A DNA stretch of 64,000 nucleotides, from NCBI RefSeq assembly GCF_024498135.1, contig NZ_JANHOH010000004.1:234195-298194 (forward strand), in the 5' to 3' direction. The stretch comes from Mucilaginibacter aquariorum. Lineage in GTDB: Bacteria > Bacteroidota > Bacteroidia > Sphingobacteriales > Sphingobacteriaceae. Of the stretch, positions 45,656 to 55,012 are shown in pieces; position 1 is the stretch's first letter; each line of letters starts with the position of its first letter. The position numbers were made by a program, and so were the translations under genes. The notes beneath the pieces were generated by a model. It ran no database searches. It was not told where the DNA came from and was given only the letters and a program-made list of their open reading frames with translations.

Positions 45656-46050
45656 CCAGCGCCGTTATATTCTAAGGCTGTTTTAACTTATATCTTACCT
45701 GGGCTTTGATGCTTTTTTAATCAGTTTAAAGCCTACCCCTGCTTTTTTAATTCCTGCCGGCAACACCTGCTTTTCTAAACTTGCAATTATTTTTTTTGGC
45801 TGGCGCAAATAATTGGTGTTTTCTTATTTATAGCTAAGATTATAGCTAAAATTACCTTTTTGCCCCCCTTTTTATGAGGATTAACCACCCTTAAAGAAAG
45901 CTTTTTTACCTCAACTTAGCACTCATAAACCAAATTCTGTTTAATTATTTCACGGGCTATTTAGTTACTCAACAAGCTTACAGCAATATTGAGCCAAGTC
46001 GCCCCGGCGTGTAGTTAACAGAAATTAAACCAATTAATAAAACTTTAAAC
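45656..46050 (+). promoter_or_regulatory. Regulatory region of the PUL-2 operon
   Basis: About 395 bases between the HTCS gene and susC. It contains a tandem 12-bp direct repeat (45829-45852) and several C-T rich GCTTTTTTAA-like words (near 45711 and 45751), but no clear terminator hairpin. No small gene is supported. The HTCS DNA-binding domain would be expected to act here. Confidence 0.5.
45829..45852 (+). repeat. Tandem 12-bp direct repeat, candidate HTCS site
   Basis: TATAGCTAAGAT followed at once by TATAGCTAAAAT, eleven of twelve bases identical. It lies about 200 bases upstream of susC. AraC-type domains usually bind direct repeats, though often with longer spacing, so the assignment is tentative. 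Confidence 0.45.
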
Positions 46051-49000
46051 ATGAAAAAAAATTTACTCAATGAGTTTTCACCGCATCGGAGAACCAGGAA
46101 AGCATTAGGTATTTTACTAACGGGTATTATTCCGTTGTGCGTACCTATGGCATCTCAGGCCACAGCATTGAAATTTACCCCTACCTTAAGTGAGTTAAAG
46201 CAAGCCGATGTTACGGTTTCAGGAACAGTAACAGACGAAAAAGGAAGTCCATTACCAGGAGTTACTGTTGCAGTTAAGGGCACCACACAGGGCGTAGTAT
46301 CTGATGTTAATGGCAAGTACACCATTACGGTTGCTAACCCTAATGCAATATTGGTTTTTACCTTTATTGGTTACACCCCTCAGGAAATAGGAGTTAACAG
46401 CAGAACCAGCATTAGTGTTCAGTTAACTGCCGACTCAAGATCATTAAATGAGGTTGTAGTGGTAGGTTACGGTACTCAAAAGAAAGCTACCCTTGCAGGA
46501 TCTGTATCGCAAGTAAGAGGTGCCGAGCTTGTAAAAAGTCCACAACCCAATGTTTCAAACTCTCTTGCGGGCCGTTTTTCGGGGGTGGTTATTAATAACA
46601 GAAGTGGCGAGCCTGGCTACGATGGTTCTAATATACTTGTTCGTGGCCTTGCAACTACAGGTAACACTAACGTGCTGGTTGTAGTTGATGGGGTACCCGG
46701 CCAAATTGGAGGGCTTGAACGACTTGACCCTAACGATATTGAAAGCCTTTCGGTATTAAAGGATGCATCGGCTGCTATTTATGGTAACCGTGCGGCTAAC
46801 GGCGTTATACTGGTAACCACTAAAAAAGGTAAAACCGGCAAGCCAACAATTAACTACAGCTTTAATCAGGGTTTTAGCTCGCCAACGCGCTTACCGCAGA
46901 TGGCTGATGCAGCTCTTTACGCTCAGTTAAGAAACGAGATAGCTTATAATTCAAACCAGGGCGGCGGCTTAAATCAGATCTATTCTGACGAGCAGATTCA
47001 AAAATTCAGAGATGGGTCAGACCCTATAAATTATCCAAATACAGATTGGATAAATACAACACTTAAAAAGACTGCATTGCAAAATCAGCAAAGCTTGTCA
47101 GTTAACGGTGGTAACGATGATGTTAAATACTATATATCATTAGGTACACTATATCAGGACGGTTTATATAAAGACGGAGCAACTAAGTACAAACAGTATA
47201 ATTTCCGCTCAAATATTGATGCTAACATTAATAAAAGGTTAAAAGTAGGCTTGTCTATATCTGGCAGGGAAGAGAACAGAACTTTCCCAACAGTAGGTGC
47301 GGGGAATATATTCAGATCGGTATACAGGGCTAACCCCACAGTTATAGCTTTTTATCCTAACGGTTATCCATCTACGGGTATTGAGTTTAATAACCCGGCG
47401 GTGCAGGTAACCGATCTTGGCGGTATTGTAAATAACCCAACCCAGGTTTATAACGGTATATTAAGAGGAAGTTACCTTATTCCGGGGATAGAGGGCTTAT
47501 CTATTGATGGGTTCTTTTCTGTAGATAAATCAAACGCTTTTAACAAAAATTTCTCTAAACCGTATGTACTATACACCTATGATCAGCCAAACGATGTTTA
47601 TAACGGTACCATAGTTGGTGGTAATAACCAAAAGGCTACATTGTTCCAATCTCAGAACAACCAGTCGCTTGTCACTTCAAACATTAAATTAAACTTTAAC
47701 AGAAAGTTTGGTTTACATAACATCGAATCATTTGTTGGTTATGAGCAAAGTAAAAACCATTTAGATTATTTTGATGCAACCCGTTTCAATTATCTTGCAT
47801 CAAATCTTCCCGAATTATCTCAGGGAGGTAATGCAGCAACAGATTATCTAAACTCGGGCTACAGTTCAAACTATACCCGCCGAAGCATAATAAGCCGACT
47901 TGGTTACAACTACAACGAGAAATACATTTTTGAAGGTCAGTTACGTGCCGATGGTAGCTCAATATTCCCAAGCGGCAAACAGTGGGGTTATTTCCCTTCT
48001 GCATCAGTAGCTTACCGTATCTCCCAGGAGGGTTGGTTTAAAGACAAAGTTAAATTCTTTGACGATCTAAAGATCAGGGCATCATACGGTTCATTAGGTA
48101 ACGATAATGTAAATGCTTTCCAGTATTTTGATAACTATGTTTTAGTAGGTAATGGTTTTGTAGCTATAAATCCTACAGCTACAGACAGATCGCCTATAAT
48201 TCAGCCAAACGTTAACCTGGTAAAACTGGCTAATCCTAATATAACCTGGGAGGTTTCCAGAAAGCTTGATGTTGGTATCAATGCAGTGTTTTTACACAAC
48301 TTTACTTTAGAAGCTATATACTTCCAACAAAAACGTTCTGATATCTTAACTGCCAGAAACGCTTCTCTTCCTGGTTCATCAGGTATTGTTAACCCTTATG
48401 GATCAGATCCACTGGTACCTTCTGAGAACATTGGTAAAGTAAACAGCGAAGGCTTTGAAGGCACGCTTGGTTACAATAATAGTGGTAAAGAATTTAGCTG
48501 GGGTGTTAGTGGGAACTTCACCTACGCAAAAAGCAAGATCATATTTATTGATGAAGCCGCAGGTGCTTTAAGTTATCAGCGCCAAACAGGCAGGCCGTTA
48601 AACACTTACCAACTTTATAATTCAATAGGCATATTTCGCAGCCAGCAAGAACTTGATAGCTATCCGCATGTACCGGGTGCAAAAGTGGGCGACTTGAAAC
48701 TGTTGGATTATAACGGTGACCAGCAGATAACTGCCGACGACCAAACCCGCACTAAATACGGTAACATACCACAAATTACTTATGGTTTTACCTTAAACGC
48801 GGCTTATAAGAATTTTGATCTTGCTGTATTGTTTGCCGGCCAGGCTCAGGTTAGCCAGTACGTATTACCAGAGGCTGGTACAATAGGTAACTTTTATAGC
48901 AGCTGGGCCAATAATCGCTACAGTCCTACAAACCCTAATGGTACCTATCCAATTGTTACGGATCGTGCTTCGAGTGCAACAAGCGGTGGTTTGTATAACA

Positions 49001-49239
49001 GTACTTTTTGGCTTAATGATGCTTCATTTTTAAGGTTGAAAAACGTTCAGGTAGGTTATAATTTCAACAGTCAGCTTTTGTCAAAGCTTAAGTTATCGGG
49101 TTTACGACTTTACGCAAGCGCATTTAACTTGTTTACCATATCAAAAGTTAAAGACTATGACCCGGAAGGAACCAGCGGAAGCGGACAGTTCTACCCTCAG
49201 CAACGAATTATCAACTTGGGCGTTAACGTTAAATTTTAA
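46051..49239 (+). CDS. SusC-family TonB-dependent outer-membrane transporter of PUL-2
   Basis: 1062 residues. The N-terminal signal region is long (basic MKKNLLNEFSPHRRTRK, then a hydrophobic core and SQATA). A carboxypeptidase-regulatory-like domain (about 54-130, VSGTVTDEKGSPLPGVTVAVKGT) is followed by the plug with LNEVVVVGYGTQKK and DIESLSVLKDASAAIYGNRAANGVILVTTKKG, then the barrel ending GVNVKF. It would import oligosaccharides released by the PUL-2 surface enzymes. It is the first gene of the operon; susD follows after 11 bases, the classic pair arrangement. Confidence 0.95.
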   Translation: MKKNLLNEFSPHRRTRKALGILLTGIIPLCVPMASQATALKFTPTLSELKQADVTVSGTVTDEKGSPLPGVTVAVKGTTQGVVSDVNGKYTITVANPNAILVFTFIGYTPQEIGVNSRTSISVQLTADSRSLNEVVVVGYGTQKKATLAGSVSQVRGAELVKSPQPNVSNSLAGRFSGVVINNRSGEPGYDGSNILVRGLATTGNTNVLVVVDGVPGQIGGLERLDPNDIESLSVLKDASAAIYGNRAANGVILVTTKKGKTGKPTINYSFNQGFSSPTRLPQMADAALYAQLRNEIAYNSNQGGGLNQIYSDEQIQKFRDGSDPINYPNTDWINTTLKKTALQNQQSLSVNGGNDDVKYYISLGTLYQDGLYKDGATKYKQYNFRSNIDANINKRLKVGLSISGREENRTFPTVGAGNIFRSVYRANPTVIAFYPNGYPSTGIEFNNPAVQVTDLGGIVNNPTQVYNGILRGSYLIPGIEGLSIDGFFSVDKSNAFNKNFSKPYVLYTYDQPNDVYNGTIVGGNNQKATLFQSQNNQSLVTSNIKLNFNRKFGLHNIESFVGYEQSKNHLDYFDATRFNYLASNLPELSQGGNAATDYLNSGYSSNYTRRSIISRLGYNYNEKYIFEGQLRADGSSIFPSGKQWGYFPSASVAYRISQEGWFKDKVKFFDDLKIRASYGSLGNDNVNAFQYFDNYVLVGNGFVAINPTATDRSPIIQPNVNLVKLANPNITWEVSRKLDVGINAVFLHNFTLEAIYFQQKRSDILTARNASLPGSSGIVNPYGSDPLVPSENIGKVNSEGFEGTLGYNNSGKEFSWGVSGNFTYAKSKIIFIDEAAGALSYQRQTGRPLNTYQLYNSIGIFRSQQELDSYPHVPGAKVGDLKLLDYNGDQQITADDQTRTKYGNIPQITYGFTLNAAYKNFDLAVLFAGQAQVSQYVLPEAGTIGNFYSSWANNRYSPTNPNGTYPIVTDRASSATSGGLYNSTFWLNDASFLRLKNVQVGYNFNSQLLSKLKLSGLRLYASAFNLFTISKVKDYDPEGTSGSGQFYPQQRIINLGVNVKF

Positions 49240-49250
49240 AATTAACAAAA

Positions 49251-50951
49251 ATGAAATTACAATATAGGAAGCAATTATATACAGCCATACTTGGCGTAAT
49301 GTGTATGACTGCGTGCAAAAAGGATTTTTTAAACGTGCAGCCTACTGATAGGATTGCAACGTCAGCTATAGAAACGGACACATCGATTTTTGAGGCTTAT
49401 GTAACCAACCGTTATATAGGTGCTAAACTGCAGGATAAAGAAGGCGAAGGCACAAACCCGGGCTTTGGCCGTGGTTTTGAGTATAGCATGTGGAGTTCTG
49501 TTACTGATGAGTCTATTTATAATAATGATGATGCCACATGGCTGGTTCAAAGGGGCCAGTTAGCACCCGAAAACCTTGGAGGTGCGGGCGTGTTATGGGG
49601 TAGAAGCTATCGTAGTATAAGGGAATGTAATTATGCATTAAGTATTTTACCCAAATTACCGTTCAGCGCAGCTCACAAAACACGTATCGAAGGTGAACTT
49701 AGGTTTATAAGAGCATTTAGGTATCATGACCTGATAAGGAACTACGGTCGCGTAGTTTTAATGGGCGATAAGGTTGTTAATTTACAGGATAATTTGCAGG
49801 ATCCTGCACTTTTTACACGTGCTACACTTAAAGAGAGTATAGATTACGCAGTAAGTGAACTTACCGATGCAGCCACTAAATTACCGCTGAATAACGACGG
49901 ATCGTGGCTTTTGGGCCGTGCTACAAAAGGTGCAGCTTTGGCTTTAAAATCAAGATTAACACTTTATGCTGCCAGCCCTTTATACAATGTAGGTACATGG
50001 GCAGATGCAGTTACTGCTGCGCAGGAAGTTATTAGTCTTAATAAGTATGGTATTTATAGCGGCGGATATGCTAATCTGTTTCTAACCAATGAAACCAATG
50101 AAGCTATTTTTGAACGTTTGTATACCAAAAATGACAACCATGTGCATCTTGAAATTGCAAACGGGCCAAATGGATATGGCGGTTGGGCCGGTAACACACC
50201 TTTACAAAACCTGGTTGATGATTATGAGATGGATAACGGAAAACCTATTACAGATCCAACCTCGGGTTACGATCCCACGCACCCGTATGATAACCGCGAC
50301 CCGCGCTTTGCTGCCACCGTTTTATATAACGGAGCCCCTTACCGTGAGCGTTCAATTGAAGCGTTTATACCGGGAGGTAAAGATAGCAGAGATGGAAATG
50401 AGAACTGGAATACAACTAAAACCGGTTACTATCTTAAAAAATTCATGAATGATGCTTATCCGTTACAAAACCCATGGGGTAACGCCGGTTTCCAGCCATG
50501 GATATATATGCGCTATGCCGAAGTATTGTTAAACTTTGCCGAAGCAGCCAACGAAGCCTATGGAGCCGATGTGGTACCTGTAGGTGCAACGCTGTCAGCC
50601 CGCTCTGCTATAAATATGGTAAGAAGCCGTGCCGGGGTAAACATGCCTCCACTTGCTCCGGGCTTAAGCAAATCACAAATGCAAGACGCGGTACGTTACG
50701 AGCGCCGTGTAGAGCTTGCCTTTGAAGAGCATCGTTTTTATGATGTACGCAGGTGGAAAATAGCCGAGGTTACAGAGAACAAACCAGCCGGTGGGGTTAT
50801 TATAACTAAAAACGCGAATGGAAGCTTTAGTTATGCACCAAAGGTAGCTTTAGATGGTCGTGCTTTCCATCCGCAACATTACTGGTTGCCTATACCACGT
50901 ACAGAGATACAGGCATCTAATAACCTGTTGCAACAAAACGACGGATACTAA
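49251..50951 (+). CDS. SusD/RagB-family glycan-binding lipoprotein of PUL-2
   Basis: 566 residues with an SPII signal (lipobox MTAC near residue 22, then KKDFLNVQP). SusD features include IEGELRFIRAFRYHDLIRNYGRVVLMG, ALALKSRLTLYAASPLYN and the C-terminal ERRVELAFEEHRFYDVRRWKIAE...HYWLPIPRTEI. It is the lid protein for the SusC encoded 11 bases upstream. A hairpin terminator lies 15 bases after its stop, so expression of the downstream enzymes may be lower than that of the transporter pair. Confidence 0.94.
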   Translation: MKLQYRKQLYTAILGVMCMTACKKDFLNVQPTDRIATSAIETDTSIFEAYVTNRYIGAKLQDKEGEGTNPGFGRGFEYSMWSSVTDESIYNNDDATWLVQRGQLAPENLGGAGVLWGRSYRSIRECNYALSILPKLPFSAAHKTRIEGELRFIRAFRYHDLIRNYGRVVLMGDKVVNLQDNLQDPALFTRATLKESIDYAVSELTDAATKLPLNNDGSWLLGRATKGAALALKSRLTLYAASPLYNVGTWADAVTAAQEVISLNKYGIYSGGYANLFLTNETNEAIFERLYTKNDNHVHLEIANGPNGYGGWAGNTPLQNLVDDYEMDNGKPITDPTSGYDPTHPYDNRDPRFAATVLYNGAPYRERSIEAFIPGGKDSRDGNENWNTTKTGYYLKKFMNDAYPLQNPWGNAGFQPWIYMRYAEVLLNFAEAANEAYGADVVPVGATLSARSAINMVRSRAGVNMPPLAPGLSKSQMQDAVRYERRVELAFEEHRFYDVRRWKIAEVTENKPAGGVIITKNANGSFSYAPKVALDGRAFHPQHYWLPIPRTEIQASNNLLQQNDGY

Positions 50952-50966
50952 TAAGAGTTGAGATTT

Positions 50967-51001
50967 AGGGGGCCTGGTGGGATTGCCATCGCCCCCTTTT
51001 T
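50967..51001 (+). terminator. Hairpin between susD and the enzyme genes
   Basis: AGGGGGC (50967-50973) pairs with GCCCCCT (50991-50997), with a further TGG/CCA pair inside the loop, followed by a T run. It sits inside what otherwise looks like one operon and may be a partial terminator or an mRNA-stabilising hairpin. Confidence 0.7.
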
Positions 51002-51021
51002 ATGTTATTTAAACTTTTATT

Positions 51022-52521
51022 ATGAAAAAAGTATTTCTTGTGTTTGCTGCGCTATGTTTATTGAACGCGAGCTGTAAAAAAGATGTGGCGAACGTGAATT
51101 TGCCAGTTGTTACAAACCCCGAAAAGGGGCCTGAAGTTGCAACCGGCACGCCCGATGCCGCAAGTGCGTTAAAGGGCGTAAACTGGGCTGCCGATGGCGA
51201 TAATTTTAGCGATGGTATCTTAGTGTTAAGTGGTCTCACCTCATCAGATAGTTACGCAACGGTATCTGCAAAGGCTGATGCCGTTCTTTCGGGCATCCAG
51301 GCAAACACCGGCGCTAATACGCTGAGGTTACCTGTTAATTATTCTACAACATCACAATTATGGTGGAACGCCTATACCGCTGTTATAGACAAAGCGGTAA
51401 GTAAAAATATGAATGTGATATTGGGCTACTGGGAGGCCCAATCATCAAAAGACGGGAAAATTGACAACGTTTCGGAGTTTTGGTCAATGTGGCAAACAAT
51501 TGTAAATAAATATAGCAGCAACTCTCGCGTTTATTTCGAAATATTTAACGAACCACATGGTTATTCTTTAACCGATTGGACAACCATATGCGCGCAATGG
51601 TTAAGTAAATATCCAACAGTGCAGCAGGGCCGAATATTGATAAGTGGTACCTCGTATTCGCAGGATATTACAGGCGTAGGTGCTGATAGCAGGTTCGCTA
51701 ACTGTTTGTTATCCATACACGACTACGCTTTTTTTAGTAACGGAAATATTAAAACTGCTGCTGAATGGGAAAGCAGGTTTAAAGCAAATGTAGGCAGCTA
51801 CAGTAACCGTGCTGTTTTAACGGAGTTTGGGGTGCCCATGACCACCGCGAAAAATTATACTGGAGCAATAGCTGCCGATCAGGAAATTGCTTATATGCAG
51901 GGTTTAACCAACCAGGTTCGTGCCTATGGCATGGGTAGTGTTTACTGGCCGGGCATCCGTAATGGCGACAGCTACAGTATGCAGCAGCTAAACGGAACGG
52001 GTACCAATCTTACCGTATCAAACACCAATGCCTCGGGCCTTAGCAGGCTTAAGTATGGTTGGGGCGTAGGTACTGGCGGTACCGATGTTTTTTATCCATT
52101 GGCCTTTTACCGTTTTATTAATGTTAATAGCGGTCTTGCACTTGATGTTAATAGTTCGTCAACCTTAAGCGGTGCGGGAGTTCTTCAATGGTATCAAAAT
52201 GGGGGCAATAATCAACAGTGGATAATTACAGATTCGGGTAGCGGCTATTATAAGATCACCAATCGTAATAGCAACCTTGCCCTTGATATAAATACGGCTT
52301 CAACCGCTGATGGGGCCGGTGTTATACAGCAGCAATTAAGCGGTGGCAATAGCCAGCAATGGCAGCTTGATACTATTAAAACAGGCGTATATAAGGTTGC
52401 TAACCGCAATAGTACCAAGGTGCTTGATGTAAATGGAGCAGTAACAACTGTGGGCGCTTCTATTATTCAGTGGCCATTGAATAACGATGCCAACCAGCAG
52501 TGGCAAATTCTTCAGCAATAG
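51022..52521 (+). CDS. GH5-family glycanase lipoprotein with C-terminal ricin domain
   Basis: 499 residues. SPII signal with lipobox NASC (Cys about 17), so likely on the cell surface. Residues about 50-340 form a GH5-type barrel: LKGVNWAADGDNF, NTLRLPVNY, acid/base Glu177 in YFEIFNEPHG and nucleophile Glu268 in VLTEFGVP. The last 145 residues are a ricin-type trefoil with three QQW repeats (NNQQWIITD, NSQQWQLDT, ANQQWQILQ), a carbohydrate-binding module. It is probably the endo-acting enzyme that starts degradation outside the cell. The subfamily, and so the bond cut, cannot be read with confidence. Confidence 0.9.
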   Translation: MKKVFLVFAALCLLNASCKKDVANVNLPVVTNPEKGPEVATGTPDAASALKGVNWAADGDNFSDGILVLSGLTSSDSYATVSAKADAVLSGIQANTGANTLRLPVNYSTTSQLWWNAYTAVIDKAVSKNMNVILGYWEAQSSKDGKIDNVSEFWSMWQTIVNKYSSNSRVYFEIFNEPHGYSLTDWTTICAQWLSKYPTVQQGRILISGTSYSQDITGVGADSRFANCLLSIHDYAFFSNGNIKTAAEWESRFKANVGSYSNRAVLTEFGVPMTTAKNYTGAIAADQEIAYMQGLTNQVRAYGMGSVYWPGIRNGDSYSMQQLNGTGTNLTVSNTNASGLSRLKYGWGVGTGGTDVFYPLAFYRFINVNSGLALDVNSSSTLSGAGVLQWYQNGGNNQQWIITDSGSGYYKITNRNSNLALDINTASTADGAGVIQQQLSGGNSQQWQLDTIKTGVYKVANRNSTKVLDVNGAVTTVGASIIQWPLNNDANQQWQILQQ

Positions 52522-52545
52522 CATGCTTGCAATAAATAATAACTT

Positions 52546-54975
52546 ATGAAAAAAACACCTTACCATTATTTTTACTTGTTTATAAGCCTTTTATTTCCGG
52601 GGTTTTTACAGGCGCAAAATTTAGCCAAACCTGTATTGTTTAACCAGGCCTGGAGTTTTCACATGGGTGATATTACAGGCGCCGAAAAAGGAAGTGATAA
52701 TACCCAATGGAAAACCGTTGATCTGCCTCATGACTGGAGCATACAACAACCTTTTAGTGATGAGTGGGCCAGCGCTACCGGTTATTTACCGGGTGGCATA
52801 GGCTGGTATAAAAAAACATTTACTGCCAATGCCAGCTGGCAAGGTAAGCAGGTGTTTATTTATTTCGACGGGGTTTACAAAAATAGCGAAGTTTGGATAA
52901 ACGGGCATTATTTGGGCAAACGGCCAAATGGATTTATTGCTTTCCAATACGAGCTTTCCCGGTATTTAAATTATAAAGGTAAAAATACGATAAAGGTAAA
53001 GGCCGATCATAGCGATTTTGCAGATTCAAGATGGTATACCGGTTCCGGGATCTATCGTAATGTATACTTGATTGTTAAAACCCCGGTACATGTTGGTTTG
53101 TGGGATGTTGCTTTTTCTACGCCAAAGGTATCCACGCAAAAAGCCGAAGTAAATGTAAAAGTTAATGTCACCAATAGCACTAAAAGCACTGCTGCAATAG
53201 GTGTAAAAGTTAACCTAATTGATAATGCCGGTAAAATTGTTGCTGCCTTGCAAAAGCAGGTAAGTGTTAAACCTGGTAGCAAGCAAGTGGAGTTTGATGG
53301 ACAAATAAATTCGCCCCATTTGTGGGATGTAGAAACCCCTTCACTTTATAAATTACAGGTTCAGTTAACCCGTAATGGCGGGCAAATTGATGTGGTTGAT
53401 CAACAAGTAGGCATTCGCAGCATTGAATTTGATAAGGATAAGGGATTCTTTTTAAATGGAAAAGGTACAAAGCTTAAGGGTGTTTGTATTCATGATGATG
53501 CGGGCGCACTGGGTGTAGCAGTACCTCAGGAAGTATGGGTACGCCGTCTTAAAATATTAAAAGAGGCGGGCGTAAACTCCTTACGCCTTAGCCATAACCC
53601 GCATGCCGATTATTTATATGATTTGAGCGACCGTATGGGCTTTTTGGTAATGGACGAAGCTTTTGATGAATGGGAATTGGGCAAAAATAAATGGGTAAAA
53701 GGCTGGAATGTGGGCACGCCGTCAAAAGATGGATATCATAAAGATTTTAAGGAATGGGCCGATCGTGATGTAAGCGATATGGTGATGCGTACACGTAACC
53801 ACCCATCCATTATTATGTGGAGCATTGGTAACGAAATTGACTATCCTAATGATCCTTATACCCATGAAATATTAAACACGGGCAGAAACCCGCAGATGTA
53901 TGGTAAAGGTTACCTGCCAGATCATCCTGCCGCCAGCCAGTTAACTGTTATTGCCAGGCAATTGGTTAAAGTTGTTAAGGCTGTTGATAAAACACGCCCG
54001 GTTACCGCCGCATTGGCAGGTGTGGTAATGTCTAACGAGGTGGGTTTCCCGGAAGAGCTTGACGTAGTTGGCTATAATTACCAGGAATACCGTTATCCGG
54101 AAGATCATAAAAAATACCCTAACCGAATTATTTACGGTAGTGAGAATGGCATGGCAACGCAAGCATGGGCCGCTGTTGATAGTAATGAGTATATATCAGC
54201 CCAATACCTATGGACAGGCATTGATTATTTAGGAGAGGCCGGTAGATGGCCACAACGCAGTAATGGTGCCGGGTTGTTAGACCTTGCCGGCTTTAAAAAA
54301 CCGGAATATTTTTACAGGCAAAGCATTTGGGCAGCTAAACCTATGGTTTACATAGGTGCACGCGAAGTTAAAAAAGCCGAAGATAGGGGCATTTGGAGCC
54401 ATAAGTCTGTACAACCGGTTTGGAACTGGCCTGCAAATAGTAAAATGCGCGTTGATTGTTTTACCAATTGCCAGGAAGCAGAGCTCTTTTTAAATGGAAA
54501 ATCGCTTGGTAAATTATCACGAAGTGCAGCAAAAGGTAAAATACCTTCCTGGGAGGTTGATTATGAACCGGGCGAATTGACAGTGAAGGGATATAACAAC
54601 GGCATCGAGGCCGATAGCTATACTATTAAAACCAATACCGAGGCATCAAATATTAAAGTATCGGCTGATGTAACCATGTTTGCCAAAAACACAAAAGGCC
54701 TTAGCCAGGTAGAAATACAAATTACAGATAAGAACGGCAATCCTGTTTTTGATGCAGAAAACGTACTTACAGTATCTGTTACCGGTGCTGCTAAACTATT
54801 GGGACTGGAAAGTGGCAGCACAAGTAGCCACGAAGGTTATCAATCGCCGGTTAGGGCAGCTGTACACGGGCGTTTATTAGCGTATTTACAAACAAGTGGC
54901 AAGCCGGGGAAAATTACTGTGCAGGTAAGTTCTCCGGGTCTTAAAACATCAACGGTTGTGTTAACGGTAAAATAG
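52546..54975 (+). CDS. GH2 beta-galactosidase-type enzyme
   Basis: 809 residues with a signal peptide ending LQAQ (about residue 24). GH2 layout: jelly-roll domain (VDLPHDWSIQQPFSDEW...YFDGVYKNSEVWINGHYLGKRPNGF), Ig-like domain, TIM barrel with acid/base Glu430 in WSIGNEID and nucleophile Glu533 in YGSENG, then C-terminal DUF4982-like and Big-1-like beta domains. The VDLPHDWS and IWSIGNE patterns fit the beta-galactosidase branch. It starts 24 bases after the GH5 gene. Likely periplasmic, trimming terminal beta-galactose from imported oligosaccharides; beta-glucuronidase activity is an alternative. Confidence 0.9.
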   Translation: MKKTPYHYFYLFISLLFPGFLQAQNLAKPVLFNQAWSFHMGDITGAEKGSDNTQWKTVDLPHDWSIQQPFSDEWASATGYLPGGIGWYKKTFTANASWQGKQVFIYFDGVYKNSEVWINGHYLGKRPNGFIAFQYELSRYLNYKGKNTIKVKADHSDFADSRWYTGSGIYRNVYLIVKTPVHVGLWDVAFSTPKVSTQKAEVNVKVNVTNSTKSTAAIGVKVNLIDNAGKIVAALQKQVSVKPGSKQVEFDGQINSPHLWDVETPSLYKLQVQLTRNGGQIDVVDQQVGIRSIEFDKDKGFFLNGKGTKLKGVCIHDDAGALGVAVPQEVWVRRLKILKEAGVNSLRLSHNPHADYLYDLSDRMGFLVMDEAFDEWELGKNKWVKGWNVGTPSKDGYHKDFKEWADRDVSDMVMRTRNHPSIIMWSIGNEIDYPNDPYTHEILNTGRNPQMYGKGYLPDHPAASQLTVIARQLVKVVKAVDKTRPVTAALAGVVMSNEVGFPEELDVVGYNYQEYRYPEDHKKYPNRIIYGSENGMATQAWAAVDSNEYISAQYLWTGIDYLGEAGRWPQRSNGAGLLDLAGFKKPEYFYRQSIWAAKPMVYIGAREVKKAEDRGIWSHKSVQPVWNWPANSKMRVDCFTNCQEAELFLNGKSLGKLSRSAAKGKIPSWEVDYEPGELTVKGYNNGIEADSYTIKTNTEASNIKVSADVTMFAKNTKGLSQVEIQITDKNGNPVFDAENVLTVSVTGAAKLLGLESGSTSSHEGYQSPVRAAVHGRLLAYLQTSGKPGKITVQVSSPGLKTSTVVLTVK

Positions 54976-55012
54976 GCAGCCTAAGAAAACAATCCTCCTA
55001 CATTTTAATTTT

